64,000 nt of DNA from Asterias rubens (Eukaryota > Echinodermata > Asteroidea > Forcipulatida > Asteriidae). Both the position numbers and the translations under genes were made by a program. The DNA is taken from assembly GCF_902459465.1 (NCBI RefSeq), contig NC_047066.1, positions 15,007,047 to 15,071,046 on the forward strand. The letters are read 5' to 3'. How positions within the stretch are numbered: position 1 is the stretch's first letter; each line of letters starts with the position of its first letter. Shown here one piece after another: positions 30,542-41,000 of this stretch. The notes under the pieces were generated by a model. It ran no database searches. It saw only the letters and a program-made list of their open reading frames with translations, and was not told the origin of the DNA.

Positions 30542-30613
30542 GGCGCGGTGGCCTAGTGGTAAGGCGTCTGTCTCGTAAACAGAAGATCGAGGGTTCGACT
30601 CCCTCTCGTGCCT
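30542..30613 (+). tRNA. tRNA-Thr(CGT), array member 6
   Basis: Matches the array consensus exactly: box A TGGCCTAGTGG, anticodon CGT, box B GGTTCGACTCC, T-run terminator. Confidence 0.93.
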
Positions 30614-30838
30614 TTTTGGCCTTTTATTTGCGTCATCCAAGAATCAACTCAACATTATTTTGTTCAATAAGTTATCGGGAAGAGTTCATAAAAACGCAGG
30701 GAAGTCCGGCCCATTCTGTTTCGTAGAATGTTTTTTAGTTTTTTTAAATGCCGACTTTCTTATCTCTAGACTAAACACTGTGCCAGATCCCTTTGTTTAA
30801 GAAAGTTGATAGTTGGGGCAGTCCACACCAAGTCATGT

Positions 30839-30910
30839 GGCGCGGTAGCCTAGTGGTAAGGCGTCTGTCTCGTAAACAGAAGATCGAGGGTTCGACTCCC
30901 TCTCGTGCCT
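30839..30910 (+). tRNA. tRNA-Thr(CGT), array member 7
   Basis: Consensus cloverleaf with A at position 9, like member 4. The 3' end is followed by GTTTGGCC rather than a five-T run, so termination may rely on a T-run further on. Confidence 0.9.
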
Positions 30911-31128
30911 GTTTGGCCTTTTATTTGCGTCATCCAAGAATCAACTCAACATTTGTTCAATAAGTAAAAGAGAAGAGTTCATAAAAACGCTGGGAAGTGC
31001 GGCCCATCTGTTTCGTAGAATGTTTTGTTTTTGTTTTTTAACGCCAACTTTCTAATCTCTAAGACCAAACACTTTGCCAGATCCCTTTAAGAAAGTTGAT
31101 AGTTGAGGCAGTCCACATCCCGTCATGT

Positions 31129-31200
31129 GGCGCGGTGGCCTAGTGGTAAGGCGTCTGTCTCGTAAACAGAAGATCGAGGGTTCGACTCCCTCTCGTGCCT
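31129..31200 (+). tRNA. tRNA-Thr(CGT), array member 8
   Basis: Consensus 72-nt sequence with all stems paired and a T-run terminator. Confidence 0.93.
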
Positions 31201-31423
31201 TTTTGGCCTTTTATTTGCGCCATCCAAGAATCAACTCGACATTTTGTTCAATAAGTTATTGGGAAGAGTTCATACAAACGCAGGAAAGTGCGGCCCTTCT
31301 GTTTCATAGAATGTTTTTTTAAGTTTTTTTAAACGCCGACTTTCTTATCTCTAGACCAAACACTGTGCCAGATCCCTTTGTTTAAGAAAGTTGATAGTTG
31401 GGGCAGTCCACATCTCGTCATGT

Positions 31424-31495
31424 GGCGCGGTGGCCTAGTGGTAAGGCGTCTGTCTCGTAAACAGAAGATCGAGGGTTCGACTCCCTCTCGTGCCT
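31424..31495 (+). tRNA. tRNA-Thr(CGT), array member 9
   Basis: Consensus 72-nt sequence with all stems paired and a T-run terminator. Confidence 0.93.
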
Positions 31496-31717
31496 TTTTG
31501 GCCTTTTATTTGCGTCATCCAAGAATCAACTCAACTTTATTGTGTTCAATAAGTTATCGGGAAGAGTTCATAAAAACGCAGGGAAGTGCGGCCCATCTGT
31601 TTCGTAGAATGTTTTTTTATAACTTTTTTTACGCCAACTTTCTTATCTCTAGACCAAATGCTTTGCCAGATCCCTTTAAGAAAGTTGATAGTTGGGGCAG
31701 TCTACATCTCGTCATGT

Positions 31718-31789
31718 GGCGCGGTGGCCTAGTGGTAAGGCGTCTGTCTCGTAAACAGAAGATCGAGGGTTCGACTCCCTCTCGTGCCT
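31718..31789 (+). tRNA. tRNA-Thr(CGT), array member 10
   Basis: Consensus sequence. The following spacer contains a local duplication (GGCCTTTTATTTGCGTCATC occurs at about 31793 and 31850), which makes this unit 347 bp long. Confidence 0.93.
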
Positions 31790-32064
31790 TTTTGGCCTTT
31801 TATTTGCGTCATCCAAGAATCAACTCAACTTTATTGTGTTCAATAAGTTTGGCCTTTTATTTGCGTCATCCAAGAATCAACTCAACATTTTGTTCAACAA
31901 GTTATCGGGAAGAGTTCATAAAAACGCAGGGAAGTGCGGCCCATCTATTTCGTAGAATGTTTTTTAAAACTTTTTTTACGCCAACTTTCTTATCTCTAGA
32001 CCAAATACTTTGCCAGATCCCTTTAAGAAAGTTGATAGTTGGGGCAGTCCACATCACCTCATGT

Positions 32065-32136
32065 GGCGCGGTAGCCTAGTGGTAAGGCGTCTGTCTCGTA
32101 AACAGAAGATCGAGGGTTCGACTCCCTCTCGTGCCT
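32065..32136 (+). tRNA. tRNA-Thr(CGT), array member 11
   Basis: Consensus cloverleaf with A at position 9 and a T-run terminator. Confidence 0.92.
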
Positions 32137-32358
32137 TTTTGGCCTTTTATTTGCGTCATCAAAGAGTCAACTCAACAGTATTTTGTTCTATAATTTATCG
32201 GGAAGAGTTCATAAAAACGCAGGGAAGTGCGGCCCATCTGTTTCGTAGAATGTTTTTTTATAATTTTTTTTACGCCAACTTTCTTATCTCTAGACCAAAT
32301 ACTTTGCCAGATCCCTTTAAGAAAGTTGATAGTTGGGGCAGTCCACATCACCTCATGT

Positions 32359-32414
32359 GACGCGGTTGCCTAGTCGTAAACAGAAGATCGAGGGTTCGAC
32401 TCCCTCTCGTGCCT
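32359..32414 (+). pseudogene. tRNA-Thr(CGT) with internal deletion, array member 12
   Basis: Only 56 nt: GACGCGGTTGCCTAG runs directly into TCGTAAACAGAAG, removing most of the D arm and the 5' side of the anticodon stem. 3' half is intact. Confidence 0.9.
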
Positions 32415-32648
32415 TTTTGGCCTTTTTATTTGCGTCATCCAATTCGAGCAACTGGTAAACACCGTGGTCTTTTTTCTATGCATACAAATAATCGGGAGAT
32501 AGGCCCCTGACGTTCGCTTAAAAAAAGGCTGGGAATGCCGACCTCTGTTTTACTTTTTTTTTAAGACCCTAATTCCTGTGACTCAAACATTGTGCCAGAT
32601 TCTTAAGCTAAAGAAAGTTAATAATTTGTGCGATTTAAATTCGCATGT

Positions 32649-32720
32649 GGCGCGGTGGCCTAGTGGTAAGGCGTCTGTCTCGTAAACAGAAGATCGAGGG
32701 TTCGACTCCCTCTCGTGCCT
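32649..32720 (+). tRNA. tRNA-Thr(CGT), array member 13
   Basis: Consensus 72-nt gene, though both flanking spacers are diverged from the array core. This supports selection on the tRNA itself. Confidence 0.92.
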
Positions 32721-32917
32721 TATTATTGTTCTTTCATATTCAATGTCCATTTGTGGTGCTTTCTCTGCTATGCAAAAGTAATTCGTTAATACAAAAAAAT
32801 TCATAGTTTTGTTTTTATCTTTGAAAATTCTTATTTTAAACACCGACCCTTTTGTGGCTCAAAAACTGTGCCAGATTAATTTGGTTAAAAATGGGGCAGT
32901 CCACAAATTGCCATGTA

Positions 32918-32988
32918 GGCGCGGTGGCCTAGTGGTAGGGCGTCTGTCTCGTAAACAGAAGATCGAGGGTTCGACTCCTCTCGTGCCT
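32918..32988 (+). tRNA. tRNA-Thr(CGT), array member 14 (one base short)
   Basis: Seventy-one nt: one C is missing from the 3' strand of the T stem (GACTCCTCTCG), leaving an imperfect stem. Anticodon CGT and acceptor pairing kept. Confidence 0.75.
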
Positions 32989-34100
32989 TTTTGGCCTCTT
33001 ATTTACGTGACTGAGAATCCGACTCAAGCATATATTGGGAGAAAAGAGTTCAAAAGGGACGGGAATATTGACACCCCAAATCATATAACGGCTTGGTATT
33101 GTGAATATTCTATACTGACATCTGTTTAAAACCGTCCCGTAAAGTATGTTAGGTTTATTGGAAGTTAAAAAAATCATGAAGGATATTGTGCTAATAATAA
33201 TTTATTCCATAGGAAACAGAAAACAGAAAAACGTATAATACCTCTTACCTTACATAAAACATAACGATGTTATTCTCCGAAACACAATTTTGAAAAACGC
33301 GAGGTAATCGGCGGCTATTTGATGTGAAAGAGAGCGCCCTTAATTGGCCAGAGCTGGAGAACTGTGCACAAACCGTATTGGGAAATTACACCGATGACGT
33401 CAAGGGGTCATTCGCATGTCATTATCACTGAGATAGGCAGTTTTCTACTCCCGACTGAAAAAGCCGCGCGGATGTGCATTTTTGACTTGAATTATTTATT
33501 ACTAAAATGCACATTAATTAAGCGTAAACCGTCAAAAAAGGGTAATAGTTAAATTATTGAGATTATCCTGTAGCCCCTGAGGCAAATCTTAAAAGAGATC
33601 CTCTTAATCATCGGATAAGGGAGTTGCACTGTGGAAGCACTCTAGGGGGTGGGGGAGGACACAGGAATCATCTGAAAAGTGTTATGCCTGCATTGGGGGG
33701 TTTTCCAGTTCACGGGATTTGCAAACGTATGTACGAATAATATAGGATTTGACGCATTGCATGGTGAGGTATCAGTACGTTTGGTTTGTGGTAACACCAT
33801 GTATCTGGTGGTAACACCATGTATCTGGTGTATCTTATCTACTTGCCAGAATGAGTTTGTTCTTGGAGAACTGTCTTGCTTTATTTTACTACCGCGGAGT
33901 AGATTGTTTAGGTGCTCGGGAGACTTCTCAGTTCTGAAAAGAACTGCCCTGCTTTTTAACTATTACATAGGCGGATGGTATAGAAACAGGCTGGGACTAC
34001 TAGTTTGTACGAAACATAAAACATTTTTCACGTCACTAGCTGATGTCCACACAAACACGGACACAAAACAAGAGTCAACTCTTAAATCAGGTCGTCATAA
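32989..34100. other. Intergenic region between tRNA array and MORC2
   Basis: No gene recognised. It contains a doubled GGTAACACCATGTATCTGGT at 33790-33830, and a 167-codon plus-strand open frame at 33679-34182 without a recognisable domain. Confidence 0.55.
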
Positions 34101-34115
34101 TTATACAAATCTTGT

Positions 34116-34121
34116 TTTATT
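34116..34121 (-). terminator. Possible MORC2 polyadenylation signal
   Basis: AATAAA on the minus strand about 3.8 kb past the MORC2 stop. Closer sites may be used instead. Confidence 0.3.
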
Positions 34122-36534
34122 TACAGTGTTTACAAAATGTGCACGAATCTGTTTAAGTCTTCACAGTGATAATAAAAAATAATAGTTAACACATAGCAAC
34201 AAGATTGCTAAATGAACCTAGGCCTACTGTTTTAAAGAGCAAGCTCTAAAAAAGACACAATTCTGCACAGCTCTTTAATTTTAAACAAGCAAAGCATGAT
34301 AACTGAACTTGATAACTTCTGAACACAGACTTGGACTGAACCAACTTGATAATTGTTGTTCTTTTTACTCAATCTTACCAAATTGACAAACAGCACACAT
34401 TGACAAAACAATCACACAATACAAAATGCGTACAAAAATAAATATATCGTTAAAGAGTTTCTGTTAAAATGATAAGCAACAAATCTGCAGTTTAAAATAA
34501 AAAAGAACTGTAATTCTACACGGCGATGCATGCGTTTTAAATAATAATCTAATAAGCATATTACAAGCAAACTAAAACAAAAACAGAACAGCTTATCGAC
34601 AGAATATGTCACAACCATGTTATTTTGCAAACTAACACATGATAAGACAGATAGAACAACTTAAGTGTTGCATGGTATTGCATCAGTTCAAAGAACTTTT
34701 GCTACTGGCCATTTTCACACGAAAAAGTATTGCTGTATCGAATAAGCAAAAACCACAACGATTAGAAATAGGCTTTGAGCTTCATTCTTGCAATTTAAAG
34801 AGACAAGGTAACAGACCAAACATTGTGCTGTCATCTGGTTTCCCACCCATTAAACTTAATGTAACAAAACTGAGGCTTACCTACAAAAAACGTCTGGTCC
34901 CTTTGAATGAAACACTGAGAACTTCCACTTTCATTGTCATTGGGATTATTGTAACACACTTGTATATGTGGAGTACATGTACTAAAAATGATAGGCCAAT
35001 GTGCATACCAAGGCATCTGGCAAGGGCATTTTGGCAATTTTCACTATTATATGATGCACACCAACATTAATGTTTACCCATTCAAACTAATGTAACCAAA
35101 TAAACTGAGGTTGTCCAAATAAGAACAAGTCTCTAGGAATGATTGCCATAGCACAGAAGCGAATATAACAAAGAAAGCTGCATAGTGTCTCTAAAATAAT
35201 AAAGATTTAAGACTGATATCATACTGATAATATCATGTAAAAAAAAGTTTGAAAAAGTAATGCTTAACACAGATGAACATACTAAAAAATTACTGTTAAG
35301 TAGTCTTGGCATGCTGAAACTACATGTATCTGCAAACAAATACAATGCATGACATTTCATCCTAAAACACTTTAAAAATCTGTTGTATCCAACATTCATA
35401 CAACCCACAACATTTACACATCAACTGTTTGTAGTACCTTCACAAGCCATGACGGAAACATTTGTATACGTCACATAATCCAAACAAAATAACCACTGCA
35501 ACAGCCGACAAGAGATTATCACTCCATGCATTGAACTTTCAACAAGTACATGAACAGTTTGATCCCAAAACCGCTCCAAGAACATCAATTATGTTAAGTT
35601 GAGATTCGACAGACACAAGGTTATGTTTCATTGACGGACTGAAGTAACCTGCACAGAACAACCAAACAGTCGAGGTAGCCTACCTTTTTAGCCACACCCG
35701 ACAACGAGACAATGTGAATACAGATGGTCTTGACCAGTTCCTACAAGATCAGACAAAAGATGCTTACGCAAAACTAATTAAACTACATGTCTTAATCCCA
35801 CAAGTTGTTCAACAACAAATACAAATAAAAACCATTTCAGCCATATTATCAGATTTTACGAGCAAAGCGAACTTCTGCTTCAACACATTGTAAAAAATAA
35901 CAACATTTTAGAAAGGTTCTGAAATTGCAACGAAACTTTGTAAACAAATTCAACACTCAACACTGACAACTGCAAGGATGAAATTGCTTTGAAATGTACA
36001 CACAACATCAAATTGAAAGTACACTAGGCCAGTGCAACCAACACCAGAAATGTGTCTTTGGTCTACATTTTGTGAAGACCAGCGAAGCAGGGAATGTGAT
36101 GCAAGTTTAGGTCTGGTAGTTTGAGCCTTATTTTATAGAGCTGCTGTTAACGCAGAACATTATGCCGTTTCTTCAGTCCTGTTTTGCCTGCGACTCACTC
36201 CACGCTTCATCTTCCTTTGGAGACATCTGCTAAGTAGACTCTTTGCTTAAACCAAATCTTTGAAGTTGGGCTACAGTCTTGAAATTCCTCAGTGTAATTA
36301 TATTGAAGGTTCATTGAGGATGACACAACTTCCAAGATTTAGAGATCCTGATTGAATGACAATAGGCACCATCTAGACAAACCATCTAGGTATTGTATTT
36401 TCCAATTAGCTATTCTTCATTTCAGTACACAATGACAATTTGTATGCACCATCCACATTGTGTACAGCCACAAGACGTCTCAACCAGCTAGACTTCATTC
36501 CAGTACACATCCATCACAGAAAATGAAAACTCCT

Positions 36535-37640
36535 ATCATCACTGTAGCATTTTCTGCAACAACTCCTGTAAGCTCTAACAGCAATAATCCTCTTGACACT
36601 CGAGATTGGAGATTTTGAACCTATTAAAATCTTGTCTGCAAAAGTTAAAGGGAACATACACGCAAATATTTTGCCTCTTATTTGAGCTGCACCGACTCCT
36701 GTCTATACTTGAGCATGATCCGTAGTCAGCAACAACTCCTGAAAGCTCACACTGCTATAATCCTCTTGGCAACAGCTTTAATCCTGGCAATCAAGATTGC
36801 AGGTTTTGAACCACTTAAAGTCTAGTCTGCAGAAGTTAAAGGGAACATACATGCATATATTTTGCCTTTCTATTTAAGCTGCAGGGACTCCTATTATTAC
36901 TTGAGCATGATCCGTAGTCAGCAACAACTCCTGAAAGCCCTCACTGCTATAATACTCTTGGCAACAGCTTAGGTCCTCCTGGAACTCTAGATTGGAGGTT
37001 CTGAACCTCTTAAAGTCTAGTCTGCAGAAGTTAAAGGGAACATACATGAATATATTTTGCCTTTCTATTTCAGCTGCAGGGACTCCTATGATTACTGGAG
37101 CATGATCTGTAGTCAGCAACAACTCCTGAAAGCCCTCACTGCTATAATACTCTTGGCAACAGCTTAGGTCCTCCTGGAACTCTAGATTGGAGGTTCTGAA
37201 CCTCTTCAAGTCTAGTCTGCAGAAGTTAAAGGGATCATACATGCACATATTTTGCCTTTCTGTTTGAGCTGTCAGGACTCCTATCATTACTAGAGCACTA
37301 TCCGTAGTCAGCAACAACTCCTGAAAGCTCTCACTGTAATCCTCTAGGCAACAGCTTAATCCACTTGGCAATCAAGATTGCAGGTTTTAAACCACTTAAA
37401 AGTCTAGTCTGCAGAAGGTAAAGGGATTATACATACATACATGTTTCCTTTCATTTTGAGCTGCAGGGACTCCTATCAATACTTGTGCATGATCCATAGT
37501 CAGCAACAACTCCTGAAAGCTCTTACTGTAATCCTTTAGGCAACAGCTTAATCATCTTGGCACCAAAGATTTGAGGTTCTGAACCTCTTCAAGTTGAAGT
37601 TAAAGGGAACATATATATTTTTGCCTATTGGGCTGCAGGG
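36535..37640 (-). repeat. About 195-bp tandem repeat, six units, downstream of MORC2 coding end
   Basis: The word GCAACAACTCCTG recurs near 36557, 36728, 36920, 37115, 37310 and 37504. The best-preserved units are 195 bp (65 codons), so an open frame runs through them on the minus strand (36874-37371; EGFQELLLTTDHA repeated). They lie just past the MORC2 stop, probably in its 3' untranslated region. Confidence 0.85.
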
Positions 37641-37920
37641 ACTGCTTTTCACATCTCGATCAATCCCACTGCTGCAACCATCTCTCTGCATGTACCCTGG
37701 TGGCCACAATTTCATCAAATGTAGTTGTTTGACAGGAACAATGCATTATGAAAATCTCCTTGCAGTAATGTTGAACTCTTCATCAAGACCCTTTATCGCT
37801 TATTTTGGACAATCCCAGGTTTCCAAATTCAACTTGCAACTCCAATATGACATGTTTCCTTCAGGACTTGGCGAATATGTCTCAATTATCTAGTAGTCAT
37901 CATTGTGTAGAATTAACAGT

Positions 37921-38004
37921 TCATTCGTCCTGCATGGCTTGTTTTACACAAGCAGCAAGCATGAGATCCACTTCCTCCCCACCCGTATCAGTCACAACAA
38001 TCTC
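37921..38004 (-). CDS. MORC2: MORC2 exon: C-terminus and stop
   Basis: [20 protein letters not shown] to MQDE and TGA at 37921-37923; equivalent to the INTDDELDAYIEDL tail of human MORC2. Confidence 0.9.
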   Translation of the reverse strand, partial: EIVVTDTGGEEVDLMLAACVKQAMQDE

Positions 38005-41000
38005 CTTTACCATGAAGAAAAAACAAAAGTACAACATCAACCTAAAACAAGATTATTAAAAAGTTTTTTTCAAGTTTTGTAAAAGTACTACAATGCTAGC
38101 TGCTTAATAAACACACATGATACAGGGTACAAAGTTGGGGATACCATTTTTTACAAAAGAAAATTTCTATAATACCATCATAGGATATGTGCAAAGAAAG
38201 GCTAGTAGGTTATGATGGCGACTGCTCTATATTCTGACACCACTATTTTCCGACAACCCTCTCTTGATTATACATGCTATGGTTGGGTTAGGGTTATGGT
38301 TCAGAATAGGAAAATACATCAAGGGTGTCGGAACATAGGTGTGGATCTGGATCTGACCAACAGCTTTTCCTGAGGGGACAAGACTATTTTCCTCAAGTAA
38401 AGGGCACTTCTGTGCAAAAACTATGGTTTTCTACACACAGGGAATGATATAAGAAAGGGCAAATTGCACAATAATCTGTGGCTCAGGTTAAATGGTTCTT
38501 CTACATTAATATTACAGATCAAAGTGAAGAATTATTTCATCATTGCCAAATGAATGAATGATTTGAATTACATCAAACCCCATTTCTGTCAAGTCATGGG
38601 GAGTCAGAAACAGTAAAAACAGAATACTTACATCGTTAATTGACCGGAGTAGTTGAGAAATGAGTTTTCTGAGTTCAACAAGTTTAAGTTTGGTGGCTTC
38701 AGTCTCTCTGGCCTTCTCGGCTGCCTCTGCCTGAAAACCTCCAACAAGCTGGGGGAAAACAAGTTGATAACTTACTTGACAAACCACAGACGGAGTTACC
38801 CCAAATGAACTGCGAATGGTGGGAGTATAATCAGGTGAGATTCGAGGTAGCACCATGTGTAAATTTCTTTTGAGTAGTGTTGGTCTGACAGAGTTGTAAA
38901 CCACCGGTTCTTTTCAGAACCAACACTATACTCAACAGGGATTTACACATGGTGCTACCGCAAACCTCAACTGACTGGACAATTCTGCCTAACTATACAG
39001 ACCTTGATAGAAGGTAAAGCTCCTATCAAGTCACACAATTTTTCTCATGTCAAGTTTCATCTAGCTACTTACATTTCGAAGTCCCTTCTCGTATTGGTCA
39101 AAGAAATCGTCCAGCGAGAAATCACAAAGCTGATCTAGAGAAAGGCTGTTGATCATTTCTTTGTTCATTGGCCACTGTGGCGGCAAGAAATAGCGTAGAC
39201 ATTTCCTGTAATGAAAACAAAATGTTTTTGGGGTTGAACAAAGAAAAATTGACTAGAGCGGGACTGGAACCAATGACCTCCGGATTAACGTGACGCCGCT
39301 CTACCCGCTGAACTATCAAGCACTATGTTGGCGTCTCCCTTTCTGTCAATACATTTACAAAATCTGGTAGTGGTACTTTTAGCAGAAAGAAACATTTATT
39401 CCAGGCTTAGTATCGACTCTGGGCTTTGTCACTTGTAACATGAACGTCCAAGTAGTGTTTATAATCCCCGAGGTACTATTCAGGAAAAGAATGCGCATTA
39501 CAAGTCTTTATTATGACTAAAACCAAGCTTGAGTGTCTTGCTTAAGGACACGACTTGGATCGAACCCACACTCTGCTGATCAGGAACACCATAGTTTGAA
39601 TCCAGTGCTCTTCCTAAGTTCCTAACGACTTGCAACAATTTTCTCGAATCTGAGGTAAAATAACTCAATAGGTACCTATATCCCATGGCAAGTTTATTCT
39701 CAACGGTTGACGAGACTGTCTGGATACTCTTAGAATCCTTGGAAACCACCACAGCTTCTGTCTTGTCTTCTTTTATCTGTACTTCTGCCTTGTCTTCTTT
39801 TATCTGTTCCTCTTCCACATCATCCTTCTTGACTGGCACATTTGCATTGGGGGTAACTGTAGCTTTAGGAGGGTCCACCGTCTTGGCGGGAGGAACAACC
39901 GTCTTTGTTGGTGTGGGTGGAGGGGACGCTACTGGTTTGACTTTTGTTGTTGTAGTGGGAGTTACTTTCTGAACAGCAGGTTCATGGGTCGGGGCTGATA
40001 TTTTCGGCAAGGTATCTTCAGGGATTGTTGTTGAAAACTCTTCTTCTTCAAGTTGCTCAGAGGGGGTCGCCAATCTGAGTTCTTTACTGTCTTTATCATA
40101 ACTGCAGACAAAATTAGAAATCAAGGTGTTAACAAAGAATTACTGATTACCTTTTTAGTATGAAACATCGGTTTTAAAAAAGTAAATTTATTTCATCTTT
40201 TCAAGACATACATATCTTACAACCCACATTGTAAACGATTTATAAGGATCTTGAAGAAAACACTGAATAACTGTATATGTTTTGTGTATGTTTGAATGAG
40301 CATATGTTGATTTCGGCAAAAAATAAATAAACAAATAAGAAACCCAATTTGGTTGCCACTTTTACAGCACATGTTATAATGTGTTATTTACCCTAACACC
40401 GATGTGCATTAAGCACTGTATACTCAATCAGGCCTGTATGCTGTGTCTTTGAACTAGAGCAAGGGCACCAAGGCATTTCCTAGGGCCCCCTATGAGGAAA
40501 TTGAAAATATCTACTGGAGCATTTCAGGGGCATCAAGGCAATGAGCATGACGCTTGGAGGCAATTGCCTTTGTTGCCTCTGTGAAGTATCAGGCCTGCTC
40601 AGTACTCAGTACAGCCTTTGCATTGCTAGAGCAGGGCCCAATTTCATGGCTCTGCTTACCGTAAGCACAGAATCGGCACTTGTGGAAGCAGGGAATTCTG
40701 TGCTTACAACAAGCCTATTTCACGGGTTAGCCGAGAATTTTGGCTTCTGCGCGTGCGTACTCTGTTACTAGGCATTCTACGCCTACAAGGCTAGCTCAGA
40801 AGTTCGGTGCTTGCACATAAGCGAGGAATCGTTATCGTAAGTGCAGAATTCGGCGGTAAGCAGAGTCATGAAAATGAGCCCAGGGGTGGATTTCACAAAG
40901 GTAGTCCTACCTTAGGACTAGTCCTAGGCAATGCTAAGAGATAGGACCAGTCCTAAGTTAGGATGAGTTACTGGTCCAAACTTAGGACCAGTCCTCTCTC

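Larger units (their letters stand above)
29194..32988 (+). repeat. Tandem array of about 290-bp tRNA-Thr units
   Basis: Fourteen same-strand units with starts mostly 289-299 bp apart. The spacer is shared too (for example AAACGCAGGGAAGTGCGGCC and TTTCTTATCTCTAGACCAAA), so the whole unit was duplicated. Divergence is greatest at the edges of the array. Confidence 0.95.

Noticed and set aside
30433-32360. Several plus-strand open frames with a repeated WRGGLVVRRLSRKQKIEGST sequence
   Set aside because: They are translations of the tRNA-Thr genes and their shared spacers; the repetition comes from the tRNA array, not a protein family.
29194-32988. Regular repeat-spacer pattern resembling a CRISPR array
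   Set aside because: Units of 72 bp fold as tRNA-Thr with Pol III boxes, spacers are themselves repeated, and the genome is eukaryotic.
33679-34182. 167-codon plus-strand open frame
   Set aside because: Contains a duplicated repeat word, no recognisable domain, and sits in AT-rich DNA between the tRNA array and MORC2; kept only as an intergenic note.
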